The notes beneath the pieces were generated by a model that did no database searches, was not told where the DNA came from, and saw only the letters and a list, made by a program, of their open reading frames with translations. From the NCBI GenBank assembly GCA_963784425.1, contig CAWARM010000011.1, forward strand, positions 806,001 to 870,000: DNA of 64,000 nt, read 5' to 3'. This stretch comes from SHZL01 sp963784425. Its GTDB lineage: Bacteria > Pseudomonadota > Gammaproteobacteria > Xanthomonadales > SZUA-36. How positions within the stretch are numbered: position 1 is the first letter of the stretch; the number at the start of each line of letters is the position of its first letter. Below, piece by piece: positions 23,877-33,613 of this stretch. The translations under genes were made by a program, and so were the position numbers.

Positions 23877-26640
23877 TCAGGCAAGCTTCCCATGGCACTG
23901 CTTGTATTTATTACCTGAACCGCACGGACATGGCTCATTGCGCCCAACTTTACGTCCCTGGCGAACGTAGGTCTCGGGCTCTGGTGGCGGCGCAGGTTCA
24001 GCTTGCCCGGATGACGAGGCAGAATCATGGCGGAATTGCATAGGTGCATCGGTACGCCTTTGGGTTTCGACCGCTTCCACATCCGCTTCGGCTTTTACCT
24101 GTACCCGGGCCAGGACACGAATGACCTCGTGCTGGATGTTGTCCAGCAGTTTGGTGAACATTTCAAAGGACTCGCGTTTGTATTCCTGCATTGGCTGCTT
24201 TTGGGCATAACCTCGCAGACCAATACCCTGGCGCAAATAGTCCATGTTGGCGAGGTGGTCCTTCCATTTCTGATCGAGCACATTCAGCATCAGGGCCTTT
24301 TCGAAATGCCGCATGACGCCCGGCCCGGTCTGGGCCTCCTTTTGGTCGAAATGCCGCTTTACGCCCTCCATAAGGCGCTCGCGCAGTGTAGCTTCGTGCA
24401 GATGCTCGTCTTCCTTGAGCCACTTGCTGACTTCAAGGTGCACGCCAAACTCTCCTTCAAGCGCCACTTCCAGGCCAGGCAAGTCCCATTGCTCATCGAT
24501 ACTGTCGGGAGGAAGAAAGCGGTCGATAACCTCATTAAAAACAGAGTCCCGCATATCCAGCACGGTATCCCCAATTTCATCGGCTTCCATCAGCTCATTG
24601 CGCTGCTGGTAGACCACGCGCCGCTGGTCATTGGCGACGTCGTCATAGTCCAGCAGGTGCTTGCGCACATCAAAGTTGTGGGCCTCGACTTTGCGCTGGG
24701 CATTCTCAATGGCCCGATTCAGCATCCCGGCTTCAATCGCTTCATCTTCTTTCATGCCGAATCGCTGCATCATCGAGGCCATGCGGTCCGAGGCAAAAAT
24801 GCGCATCAGGCTGTCTTCCAGAGAGAGATAAAATCTGGAGGAACCGGGATCACCCTGACGCCCCGACCGCCCACGGAGCTGATTGTCGATGCGTCGCGAC
24901 TCATGCCGCTCGGTGCCGACGATGTGCACGCCACCGGCCGCAAGGACCTTTTCGCGTTCAGCGGCGCACGCCGCACGATGACGCGCAAGCGACGCCAGAT
25001 ACTCCGGCGTGGTCCCGTCGCAGGCGCCGGGCACGCAAGCCAGTTCCTCGCCGTAAACCTCCCTCCGCGCGGCGAACTCGGGGTTGCCGCCCAGCACGAT
25101 ATCGGTGCCGCGTCCAGCCATGTTGGTGGCGATAGTGACCGCGCCGAAGCGTCCTGCCTGGGCGACGATTGCCGCCTCGCGGGCATGCTGCTTGGCATTG
25201 AGGACTTCGTGGTCAACATGCTCTTTGCGCAGCATTGCGGAAATCAATTCGGAAATCTCGATTGATGTGGTTCCCACCAATACCGGCTGTCCGCGTCCTA
25301 CGCAGTCTTTGACGTCATCAACGATTGCACGGTACTTGGCATCAGCCTTCAGGAAAACAAGATCATCATGGTCCTTGCGGATCATCGGCATGTGGGTAGG
25401 AATCACCACCACTTCCAGCCCGTAAATGGACTGGAATTCATAGGCTTCAGTGTCCGCCGTGCCCGTCATGCCGGCCAGTTTTGTGTACAGGCGGAAATAG
25501 TTCTGGAAGGTAATGGACGCAAGTGTCTGGTTTTCTTTCTGGATTGGAACGCCTTCCTTGGCTTCGACGGCCTGGTGCAGGCCTTCCGACCACCGGCGCC
25601 CGACCAGGGTGCGTCCGGTGAACTCATCGACAATTACGACCTCACCGTCCTTGATGATGTAATCAACATCCTTGTGGAACAGGTGATGCGCGCGCAAGGC
25701 CGCGTTCAGATGGTGCACAAGGTTAAGGTTATTCGCGTTGTAGAGGCTATCGTCTTCCTTGAGCAAGCCGGAGCGAACCAGGAGTTTTTCAACGTGCGCC
25801 ATGCCGTCTTCGGTGAGATAAATCTGTTTCTGCTTTTCATCGATGGTGAAGTCTCCTTCACCCGGTTCCGCGTCGTCGCTTATTGCAGGTTCGGCCCGTT
25901 TCAGGCTCGGGATCAACTGGTTGATACGCACGTACAGCAAGGGTGATTCGTCTGCCGCCCCGGAAATAATGAGCGGGGTTCGTGCCTCGTCTATGAGGAT
26001 GGAATCAACTTCGTCGACAATGGCAAAGTACCGTTCCCGCTGCACTTTCTGGTCGACTGAAAATGCCATGTTGTCGCGCAGGTAGTCGAAACCCAATTCA
26101 TTATTGGTCGCATATGCCACATCGCAAGCGTAAGCGTCACGCTTGGCTGCCTGCGCCATGCCCGGAACAACCACACCAACTGTAATCCCCAGCGCTTCGT
26201 ATACCGGCCGCATCCATTCAGCATCGCGGCGGGCGAGATAGTCATTAACTGTGACCACGTGTACGCCTTGCCCGGTGAGGGAATTGAGGTATACCGCCAG
26301 CGTAGCCATCAACGTCTTGCCTTCGCCGGTCTTCATTTCCGAAATCATGCCACGATGCAGAACCATCCCGCCGATCATCTGCACGTCGAAATGCCGCAAG
26401 ACCCAGCGCACGTCTGGACGCCTCGCGGACCGCTGCAAATGCTTCAGGCAAAAGACTGTCCAGCGTTTCACCATCAGCGTGGCGTTGACGCAATTCAATG
26501 GTTCTGGAGCGCAATTCCTCGTCGGAAAGTGCCTGCATGGAAGGCTCAAGCACATTAATCTGCGCGACAGCCTTGCCCATTTTTTTGACCAGCCTTTCGT
26601 TACGACTGCCAAGTATTTTTGTAAACAGCTTGTTCAGCAT
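23877..26640 (-). CDS. secA: Preprotein translocase ATPase SecA (frame break near 26400)
   Basis: Motor of the Sec translocon. Seen: N-terminal MLNKLFTKILGSRNERLVK (start ATG at 26640), Walker A MKTGEGKTL, DEVDSILIDEARTPLI, TNMAGRGTDI in the second helicase domain, and the C-terminal zinc finger CPCGSGNKYKQCHG that binds SecB and phospholipid. About 80 N-terminal residues are in a different frame from the rest. Removing one T of the minus-strand TCTT at 26399-26402 restores the expected SRRALGLRHFDVQ. SecA is essential, so this is most likely a sequence error. Confidence 0.95.
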
Positions 26641-26768
26641 GAGAATCAGGTACCGGAATCAGCCAATGTTGGGACTTCTAACCAGCGGAATGTGGGGGTG
26701 ATTCGGCGGCGATGCAAGCCACCAGGGCAAAATTGGACGGTTCTGCTCCGGGGAGCTGCGCGCCTTTA

Positions 26769-27653
26769 CTAACGCAGCTGCCCGACAAACTTGGCAGGAT
26801 TCATGGCGACGCCATTCTGTAGCACTTCAAAATGCACGTGGGGCGTAGAAGTGCGACCCGTGCTGCCCAATTTCGCTATGAGCTGCCCGGCGCTGACCTG
26901 GGTCCCGGGTTCGACCAACATGCTTTCATTGTGCGCATATCGGGTGCGGTAGCCATTGCCATGATCAATCTCAATGGTATTGCCATAGCCGTTGCGTGTG
27001 CCTGCAAAGACGACAACTCCATTGGCCACGCTCAGCACATCGGAGCCTCGCGCTGCAACAAAATCCAGGCCCTCATGCCGCGCACGCTCACCCGTGAACG
27101 GATCAGTGCGTTCGCCATAGCCTGAAGAAATCCAGCCTTTACGCACTGGCCAGCCGGAAGGAGTCAGGTCATCCTCTACCTGGCGGTTTACCATCAGGAA
27201 CTGAAGCGCATCAAGCTGAGAGGCCTGGCGGCGCAACTTTTCGCCCAGCAGTCCTATCGATGCATGCAAATCCATTTCGCTCGCCGCAGCCACATCAAGC
27301 GGGTTCGCCGGACCACCAACAGGAGCGATTTGTGTGAAATCAAACTCGTCCAGCGTCAACTGGCCCATCTTGGCCAGACGCTCGCCAAGGGCATCGATGC
27401 GTGTGGAGGCAGCTTGAAGTTCGGCCATTCTGACCGCTAACGCGTTGATATTTGAGCGATTGCCCTGAATCAAGCGATCAACGTCCCGCTGTTGCAACTG
27501 TATTCTGGCCTGCAATTCTTTGATGGCCGATTCGAACTCGCCCGGCATTGAAACAGACGCCCGACCAAGAAAAAAGGCGAGGCCCAGTGTTGCCAAGACG
27601 GCAAAGGAACACACCAACGTTCTCTTCCTGTCCCAAAGCTTGAAACCAACCAT
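26769..27653 (-). CDS. M23-family peptidoglycan endopeptidase (membrane-anchored)
   Basis: LytM/M23 zinc peptidase of the MepM/NlpD-like group. Seen: an N-terminal membrane anchor (TLVCSFAVLATLGLAFFLG), a coiled coil in about residues 45-150, and the LytM domain with HEGLDF and HVHFEVLQNG carrying the zinc ligands. All metal residues are present, so it should be active on cross-links. The ATG at 27653 is chosen. A TTG at 27713, with GAGGAG upstream, is also possible and would make the 5' end abut the divergent dciA start. It sits between secA and dciA, a conserved position. Confidence 0.87.
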   Translation of the reverse strand: MVGFKLWDRKRTLVCSFAVLATLGLAFFLGRASVSMPGEFESAIKELQARIQLQQRDVDRLIQGNRSNINALAVRMAELQAASTRIDALGERLAKMGQLTLDEFDFTQIAPVGGPANPLDVAAASEMDLHASIGLLGEKLRRQASQLDALQFLMVNRQVEDDLTPSGWPVRKGWISSGYGERTDPFTGERARHEGLDFVAARGSDVLSVANGVVVFAGTRNGYGNTIEIDHGNGYRTRYAHNESMLVEPGTQVSAGQLIAKLGSTGRTSTPHVHFEVLQNGVAMNPAKFVGQLR

Positions 27654-27712
27654 GGAACTAACGGCAGGTCGCCAACTGGCAATCAGGGTTTGACTTGAAG
27701 TACGCTTGAACA

Positions 27713-28159
27713 ATGGCTCGTTCTCCTCAAAATCGCAGTAGCGGTGCTGTCAGTGTCAGGGACGTAATCTCTGGCTCGGACAACGCGTTTGCCATGCTTT
27801 TAGACCAGGCCAAATCACTGGTCAGGTTAGAATCCTTGCTCTCTGGCCCTGACAGCCAGTTTGGCAGACAGGATGAACCGGCGAATTTCCAGGTAGCAGC
27901 TTTGCACCAGGATCGGTTGGTGCTGATTACTCCCACAGCCGCCTGGGCCACCCGTTTGCGCATGCAAACCCAGGCGATGTTGCATTTCCTGCGGGCTTCT
28001 GGCTACTCACAACTGGCTCACATTGACATCCATGTTGCACCGCTTACACGAGAAGTTGCCAAGCCAAAAACTCCAAAAAAGCCTTCCCAAGCGGCCAAAC
28101 TTGCTTTGAATCTCATGTCCGACATGTCCAGAAAAATCGATAAGGACCGTGCAAACTAG
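27713..28159 (+). CDS. dciA: DciA (DUF721) replicative-helicase operator
   Basis: 148-residue DUF721/DciA protein. DciA loads or supports the DnaB helicase in bacteria that lack DnaC. Seen: the family KH-like core (LVRLESLL..., VAALHQDRLVLITPTAAWATRLR, then LL/FLRASGYSQLAHIDI) followed by a basic tail. The position between secA/M23 and lpxC matches Pseudomonas. The 3' end overlaps lpxC by 4 bp (CTAG shared by both stops). Confidence 0.85.
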   Translation: MARSPQNRSSGAVSVRDVISGSDNAFAMLLDQAKSLVRLESLLSGPDSQFGRQDEPANFQVAALHQDRLVLITPTAAWATRLRMQTQAMLHFLRASGYSQLAHIDIHVAPLTREVAKPKTPKKPSQAAKLALNLMSDMSRKIDKDRAN

Positions 28160-29067
28160 GTCGCTTCGGCAGGATGAGCGTAACAAACCGGCACCCTGTC
28201 CTTCTCGTCGAAAGTGACCTCTTCCCAACTGGAAGACTGTTGCAACAACTTGCGTAACAACAGGTTATTCAATTCATGGCCTGATTTGTAACCGGAAAAT
28301 GATCCAATCAGGCTATGACCCAGCAGATACAAATCTCCCATTGCATCAAGCACTTTGTGTTTCACAAATTCGTCTTCGTAGCGCAGGCCATCCTCGTTGA
28401 GCACGCGATAATCGTCGAGAACAACCGCATTGTCCATACTTCCACCGAGCACCAGGTTACGTTCGCGTAACATTTCGATGTCTCGCATGAAGCCGAATGT
28501 ACGCGCCCGCGCTACTTCTTTCAGGTAAGAGGTAGTGGAGAAATCAACGCAGGCGAAGGATTGGTGCGACCTAAAAACAGGATGGTTGAAATCAATTTTG
28601 AACGAAACCCGAAAACCGGCGTGGGGTTCGATCCTGGCCCATTTGTCTTCTTTCTGCACTTCAACCGCTTCCAGGATCCGGATAAATCGTTTTGCTGCTG
28701 ACTGTTCTTCAATGCCAGCTGACTGGATCAGGAATACAAAGGGGCCGGCACTGCCATCCATGATGGGAACTTCGGCATTACTCAAATCCACGTAGGCATT
28801 GTCAATGCCCAGGCCGGCAAACGCAGACATCAGGTGCTCAACCGTGGACACCCTGACACCATCACGTTCCAGCGTGGTGTTCATGCTGGTGTCACCCACG
28901 TGCGTGGCAAATGCGGGCACTTCCGCCACCGGATCCAGGTCCGTGCGACGGAAAATGATACCGGTATTCACGGCTGCAGGCCGCAAGGTCATGAACACTT
29001 TCTGGCCGGTATGAATACCGACCCCGGTCGCCCGGATAACGTTCTTGAGAGTGCGTTGTTTTATCAC
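28156..29067 (-). CDS. lpxC: UDP-3-O-acyl-GlcNAc deacetylase LpxC
   Basis: 303-residue zinc amidase for the committed step of lipid A synthesis, showing a Gram-negative outer membrane. Seen: IKQRTLKNVIRATGVGIHTG at the N-terminus, STVEHLMSAFAGLGIDNA (first zinc His), and HKVLDAMGDLYLLGHSLIG with the HxxxD zinc site. The start is GTG at 29067 (GTG-ATA-AAA-CAA), as the family begins MIKQRTL. It closes the dcw cluster but is separated from ftsZ by about 300 bp and a terminator. Confidence 0.95.
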   Translation of the reverse strand: MIKQRTLKNVIRATGVGIHTGQKVFMTLRPAAVNTGIIFRRTDLDPVAEVPAFATHVGDTSMNTTLERDGVRVSTVEHLMSAFAGLGIDNAYVDLSNAEVPIMDGSAGPFVFLIQSAGIEEQSAAKRFIRILEAVEVQKEDKWARIEPHAGFRVSFKIDFNHPVFRSHQSFACVDFSTTSYLKEVARARTFGFMRDIEMLRERNLVLGGSMDNAVVLDDYRVLNEDGLRYEDEFVKHKVLDAMGDLYLLGHSLIGSFSGYKSGHELNNLLLRKLLQQSSSWEEVTFDEKDRVPVCYAHPAEAT

Positions 29068-29371
29068 GATCGGGACTCCAGGAAGCCCGTAAATCCAGCG
29101 GCATACTAGCACAGCACCGGTGTGCTTCAAACAGTAATGTAGGGGTTTTGGCTACAGTTGTGGTAATTTAACAACAAATTAACGCAGGTGTAACGAAAGC
29201 GTCACGAATACGGAAAGCCGCACGCGGAGATAGAGCAGCGAGCATAAAAAAATGCAGGGACCGGCTGCCTACACGGATGTAGGCAAGGGGCGTGAGCAGG
29301 AGCGGAAGCCTTGCCTCACGGCGAGCGATCAGCAAACGGTCCCTGCATATGTCTTACCTTCCTTACTTTTC
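29068..29371. other. ftsZ-lpxC spacer (304 bp)
   Basis: No gene seen. It holds the branched ftsZ terminator at 29246-29347 and an AT-rich stretch (29160-29190) that could carry the lpxC promoter; no convincing -35/-10 pair was found. Confidence 0.5.
29246..29347 (-). terminator. Branched (three-way junction) terminator after ftsZ
   Basis: On the minus strand an 11-bp perfect stem (29337-29347 with 29253-29263, TGCAGGGACCG) closes a loop of about 73 bases and is followed by seven T residues (29252-29246). Within the loop are a perfect 7-bp hairpin with a 4-base loop (29267-29284) and a bulged 10-bp hairpin (29291-29300 with 29309-29320). It would stop ftsZ transcription and could leave a stable 3'-end RNA. 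Confidence 0.7.
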
Positions 29372-30547
29372 TCAGTCCGCCTGGTTACGCAGAAATGCCG
29401 GAATATCGAGGTAGTCGATATTGTTCTGTCCGGTGAACAGGTCCTTGGGCTCAACTTGGATAAGACGCCGCTCGCGGTCTGCACCAGCAGTTTCAAATCC
29501 GTCGCTTTCGCCTGCATCCATCGACATGCGACCGGTCGTGCCGTTGGCAACCAGTCGCACGGGCCTTCTGCTCCGGGAGCTTACCCGCATGGAGTCACCC
29601 AGGCCGGTTGCAACCACGGTCACCCGAATCTGGTCGCCCATGTCCGGGTCAATCACCGTACCCACAACAACCGTTGCGTCCTCGGAGGCAAGATCCGCAA
29701 CCGTGTTACCCACGTCCTCAAACTCTTTCATGGTGAGGCTCGGGCCGGCTGTGATGTTAACGAGGATGCCACAGGCGCCGGAGAGGTTGATGTCTTCAAG
29801 CAGAGGGCTGCCAGTTGCCGCTTGCGCCGCCATGATAGCCCGATCGTCACCGGATGCCTGGCCGGAACCCATCATGGCCATACCCATTTCCGACATCACG
29901 GTGCGCACGTCGGCAAAGTCAACATTGATCAGTCCGGGCCGGGTAATCAGTTCCGCTATTCCCTGGACAGCTCCCTGCAATACGTCGTTAGCTGCTTTGA
30001 ATGCGTTTAACAACAAGGTGTCCCCACCCAGCACGGCGGCCAACTTGGAATTGGGTATCGTGATGAGGGAATCGACATGACTCGCCAGTTCCTCAATACC
30101 CTTTTCCGCGATAGCCATGCGGCGACGGGCTTCAAAGTGAAATGGCTTGGTAACGACCGCAACGGTCAGTATTCCCATCTCCTTGGCAGCCTGGGCGATT
30201 ACCGGGGCTGCGCCCGTGCCCGTGCCACCACCCATGCCAGCAGTGATGAAAATCATGTCAGCTCCCGAAAGCATTTCCATGATGTGATCACGGTCTTCCA
30301 GGGCCGCCTGCCGGCCTACTTCGGGGTTTGCACCTGCACCCAGGCCCTTGGTGACACTGGAACCAATTTGCAGGATGGTTTTGCCCTTGAACTGCCGCAG
30401 GGCCTGTGCATCCGTGTTTGCGGCAATGAATTCCACGCCCTCGATCCTGGCATCGATCATTTGCGCTATTGCATTGCCGCCCCCACCGCCGACGCCAATG
30501 ACCTTGATCATTGCGTTTGGTGTCAAGTTCTCTACTAGCTCAAACAT
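29372..30547 (-). CDS. ftsZ: Cell division GTPase FtsZ
   Basis: 391 residues. Tubulin homologue that forms the Z ring. Seen: KVIGVGGGGGNA, the tubulin signature GGGTGTGAAPVIAQ, the T7 synergy region NVDFADVRTVM, a variable linker, and the conserved C-terminal peptide DYLDIPAFLRNQAD that binds FtsA and ZipA. The start MFELVENLTPNA at 30547; the upstream in-frame ATG is not family-like. 122 bp separate it from ftsA, leaving room for its own promoter. Confidence 0.97.
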   Translation of the reverse strand: MFELVENLTPNAMIKVIGVGGGGGNAIAQMIDARIEGVEFIAANTDAQALRQFKGKTILQIGSSVTKGLGAGANPEVGRQAALEDRDHIMEMLSGADMIFITAGMGGGTGTGAAPVIAQAAKEMGILTVAVVTKPFHFEARRRMAIAEKGIEELASHVDSLITIPNSKLAAVLGGDTLLLNAFKAANDVLQGAVQGIAELITRPGLINVDFADVRTVMSEMGMAMMGSGQASGDDRAIMAAQAATGSPLLEDINLSGACGILVNITAGPSLTMKEFEDVGNTVADLASEDATVVVGTVIDPDMGDQIRVTVVATGLGDSMRVSSRSRRPVRLVANGTTGRMSMDAGESDGFETAGADRERRLIQVEPKDLFTGQNNIDYLDIPAFLRNQAD

Positions 30548-30669
30548 TTTCCTTCTCCTCTCGCTCGCCGATATTCCCGTCGCGTGATGCATCTTGACGA
30601 TTTTTCGCTGCCCGCTTTTCCGCGGTTTCTAGCTTTGCATTATCACCATGCGCGACAAGTCCCTGAAAC

Positions 30670-31902
30670 TCAAAATTCGCCCCTGAACCAACTCTTGAGG
30701 CGACCCACAAAATCATCTCCTCCACCGCTCACTGACAGAGCGCGGTTGCTGTCCGCCCGACTGCCGTAGAGCAGCAAACCAACTCCAGTAGCGTAAATGG
30801 CGTTGGAAACCACGTCGGCGAGTCCCGAAACACCGTGCGGAGTCGCCAATCTCACCGGCATGTGAAAAACCTCTTCCGCAAGTTCTTCTGCGCCTTCGAT
30901 CCTTGAAGCACCGCCGGTCATTACCAGCCCCGCAGCCACCATGTTTTCGAGGCCGCTGCGGCGTAGTTCAGCAAGCACGAGTGAAAACAGCTCCCGGTAG
31001 CGTGCTTCGACTACCTGTGCCAGGGTTTGTCGCGCCAGCCTGCGTGACGTGCGGTCGCCAACGCTCGGAACCTGGATGGTTTCATCGTTGCGCGCCAGTT
31101 GTTCCAGGGCGCAGGCATACTTGATCTTGATGTCTTCGGCATGCTGTGTCGGTGTGCGCAGCGCCACGGCAATGTCATTGGTAACCTGGTCACCGGCAAT
31201 CGGAATACAGGCGGTGTGGCGAATGGCGCCATCGGTGAATACGGCTATGTCGGTGGTACCCGCGCCAATATCCACCAGGCATACCCCAAGGTCTTTTTCG
31301 TCCTGGGTCAACGCCGAGAAACTGGCGGCCAATGGCTGCATGATGAGTTCGTCGATCACCAACCCGCAGCGGGAAACGCACTTGCTGATGTTTTGCGTAG
31401 CACTCAGCGCTGCAGTGACAACATGCACATGCGCTTCCAGCCGCACACCGGACATGCCTATGGGCTGACGGATGCCACCCTGGTTATCAATCACGTACTC
31501 CTGCGGCAGCACATGCAGGATTTTCTGGTCAGCAGCCACGGGGACGGCGCGCGCAGCATCGAGCACACGATCCACATCTCCTTCCGAGACTTCCTTATCC
31601 TTGATAGCCACTGTCCCGTCGGAATTGAGGCTGCCAATGTGGTTGCCGGATATCCCGGCGAATACGGAATGAATTTCGCAACCCGCCATCAGCTCCGCCT
31701 CTTCCACCGCGCGCTGGATAGCCTGTTCTGTAGATGCCATATCCACGATGACACCCCGTTTGAGCCCGCGACACGGATGTGAACCAAGACCGATTACCTC
31801 CACCGACCCGTCCGCCTGGATTTCACCCACAATGGCAACAACCTTGGACGTGCCAACATCCAGGCCTACCACCAACGACTTTTCGGTTTTTCTTGGCATC
31901 AT
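30670..31902 (-). CDS. ftsA: Cell division protein FtsA
   Basis: 410-residue actin-like ATPase that tethers FtsZ to the membrane. Seen: GLDVGTSKVVAIVGE, the SHS2 1C insertion, the ATP-binding DIGAGTTDIAVF, MTGGAS, and a C-terminal amphipathic helix (GRLKSWFRGEF) for membrane binding. The start overlaps the ftsQ stop by ATGA at 31899-31902. Confidence 0.96.
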   Translation of the reverse strand: MMPRKTEKSLVVGLDVGTSKVVAIVGEIQADGSVEVIGLGSHPCRGLKRGVIVDMASTEQAIQRAVEEAELMAGCEIHSVFAGISGNHIGSLNSDGTVAIKDKEVSEGDVDRVLDAARAVPVAADQKILHVLPQEYVIDNQGGIRQPIGMSGVRLEAHVHVVTAALSATQNISKCVSRCGLVIDELIMQPLAASFSALTQDEKDLGVCLVDIGAGTTDIAVFTDGAIRHTACIPIAGDQVTNDIAVALRTPTQHAEDIKIKYACALEQLARNDETIQVPSVGDRTSRRLARQTLAQVVEARYRELFSLVLAELRRSGLENMVAAGLVMTGGASRIEGAEELAEEVFHMPVRLATPHGVSGLADVVSNAIYATGVGLLLYGSRADSNRALSVSGGGDDFVGRLKSWFRGEF

Positions 31903-32675
31903 TTTGGGTAATTCCCGGCAAAATCCGTGGCATCTTTAGGCCAGTGAACGGCGAAGCCGTTGGAGTATCTCAAGTCAACAAGAACCGGTGGCAATGCGTG
32001 TTCGGTCAGCAGTGTTCCCCAGCTGCTCATCAGCCTTTGCAGTCGCTCTGCGGGTTGATCACGACCCAGCTGCACCCGCGTTCCCTTATTCAGGCGCATC
32101 GACCAGGCACCACGCTGGTCAAGAGTCAGCTGGTCAATTTCCAGTTCGGCAGCATCCAGCATGGCGTCAAACTGTGACCAATTCCTGAGCACCTGCTCCA
32201 CGCGATCATCCGGCCCCTGGAGCCAGGGCAATCCCTGGATTGCATCGGCATCTGGCACGGTAAACACTTTCCCGGTTGCGGATATGAGGTGGCCACTGTT
32301 CCAATGTGCGATTGGCTCGTGTTCCTCAACAGAGACTATGACCGTGTCCGGCCATCGTTTCTGTACGCCGACCGAGGCCACCCAGGCATTGCGTTGCGCC
32401 GCTGTGCGCACGTTTTGCAGATCAATCGTGAAGAAGCTGGCCCTGACTTCTGCTGCCAGGCTGCCGCGCAATTGATCCGCACTCACCCGATTGAAGTCTC
32501 CATTGAGTTCAAGCCACCGGATGGGCCATTGCTCCCTGGCCACGATACCCATGCTGACCCAGATAGTGCCGGCCACTGAAACCGCGAACAACACCAGTAT
32601 CGTGAGCATGCCACTGCTGAATCCGCGGCTGGCTGGATAACGATTTGCATGCGCAATCCGCTGATAGTTGCTCAC
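31899..32675 (-). CDS. ftsQ: Cell division protein FtsQ
   Basis: 258-residue bitopic protein that recruits FtsL and FtsB. Seen: a short cytoplasmic N-terminus, one membrane helix (about 24-44), a POTRA domain (WPIRWLELNGDFNRVSADQL to VEEHEPIAHWN) and the beta domain. The order ddl-ftsQ-ftsA is classical, and it overlaps both neighbours by 4 bases. Confidence 0.93.
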   Translation of the reverse strand: MSNYQRIAHANRYPASRGFSSGMLTILVLFAVSVAGTIWVSMGIVAREQWPIRWLELNGDFNRVSADQLRGSLAAEVRASFFTIDLQNVRTAAQRNAWVASVGVQKRWPDTVIVSVEEHEPIAHWNSGHLISATGKVFTVPDADAIQGLPWLQGPDDRVEQVLRNWSQFDAMLDAAELEIDQLTLDQRGAWSMRLNKGTRVQLGRDQPAERLQRLMSSWGTLLTEHALPPVLVDLRYSNGFAVHWPKDATDFAGNYPK

Positions 32676-33613
32676 AGGCTGGTCTCCAGGATGCGCCAGA
32701 CCAACTCATCGAAACCAATTCCGATAGAGGCGGCAGCTTGTGGCACGAGGCTGTGATCGGTCATTCCCGGTGTCGTATTGGCCTCCAGGAACCACGGCTT
32801 GCCTTGCTCATCCAGCAGGAAGTCGATGCGACCCCAACCGGAAGCACCCAACAAATGGAAGGCGCGCAACGCCTGGACCTTCAGGTCTTGCTCCACCTCC
32901 GGCGGCAATCCGCAGGGACAGTGGTAGCGGGTGTCATCCGATTCATATTTCGCTGTGTAATCGTAAAATTCACGGGGAGTGACTACGCGAATCAGAGGCA
33001 GGGCGATTTGTTCGAGTATGCCGGCGAAGTACTCACCGCCGCGTATTTCCTTTTCAATGATGATGGTTGAACCAAAGGACCGGGACAATTCCACCGCCGC
33101 GAGCAGCCCGCCCTCTGATTTGACCCTTGAAACTCCAATGCTGGAACCCAGGCAAGTAGGCTTGACAAAAACGGGCAGCCCAAAAGCATCCAGTGCGCTC
33201 TGGTAATTCTTCTCGCCCGGCCCGAAATGCATGAAAGGCGGAGTGGAAATTCCGTTTCGTTCCCAAACCCACTTGGACCTGACCTTGTCCATGCTCAGGG
33301 CCGAGGAAGCAAGATCCGCCCCGGTGACGGGAATTTTCATCAACTGCAAGGCGCCCTGCAGAGACCCGTCTTCACCATCGGGTCCGTGTAACAGGTTGAA
33401 CACCCGGTCCACGCTGCCCTGCCTGATTGCGTCGAATAACGCCATTGGGCCATCAAAAACTTGGTGGCTGATTTTGCTTCGCACCATGGAGGCAGCCACA
33501 GCACCACCGCCTTTGAGTGATACCTCACGTTCTGCGCTGCTACCGCCAATTACCAGGCCAACCCGCCCGAACGCGGCCGGATCTTTTAGCTTGAGGGGAG
33601 GTAGATTGTTCAT
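32672..33613 (-). CDS. ddl: D-alanine--D-alanine ligase
   Basis: 313-residue ATP-grasp ligase making the D-Ala-D-Ala end of the stem peptide. Seen: GGSSAEREVSLKGG, LHGPDGEDGSLQGAL, VKPTCLGSSIGVSRV and the C-terminal LEANTTPGMTDHSLVPQAA with metal ligands. This is the DdlB position between murC and ftsQ. murB, sometimes found here, is not present. Confidence 0.95.
   Translation of the reverse strand: MNNLPPLKLKDPAAFGRVGLVIGGSSAEREVSLKGGGAVAASMVRSKISHQVFDGPMALFDAIRQGSVDRVFNLLHGPDGEDGSLQGALQLMKIPVTGADLASSALSMDKVRSKWVWERNGISTPPFMHFGPGEKNYQSALDAFGLPVFVKPTCLGSSIGVSRVKSEGGLLAAVELSRSFGSTIIIEKEIRGGEYFAGILEQIALPLIRVVTPREFYDYTAKYESDDTRYHCPCGLPPEVEQDLKVQALRAFHLLGASGWGRIDFLLDEQGKPWFLEANTTPGMTDHSLVPQAAASIGIGFDELVWRILETSL

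Noticed and set aside
24027..25265. 412-codon open frame antisense to secA
   Set aside because: It mirrors the secA codons; secA is fully supported by family motifs on the minus strand.
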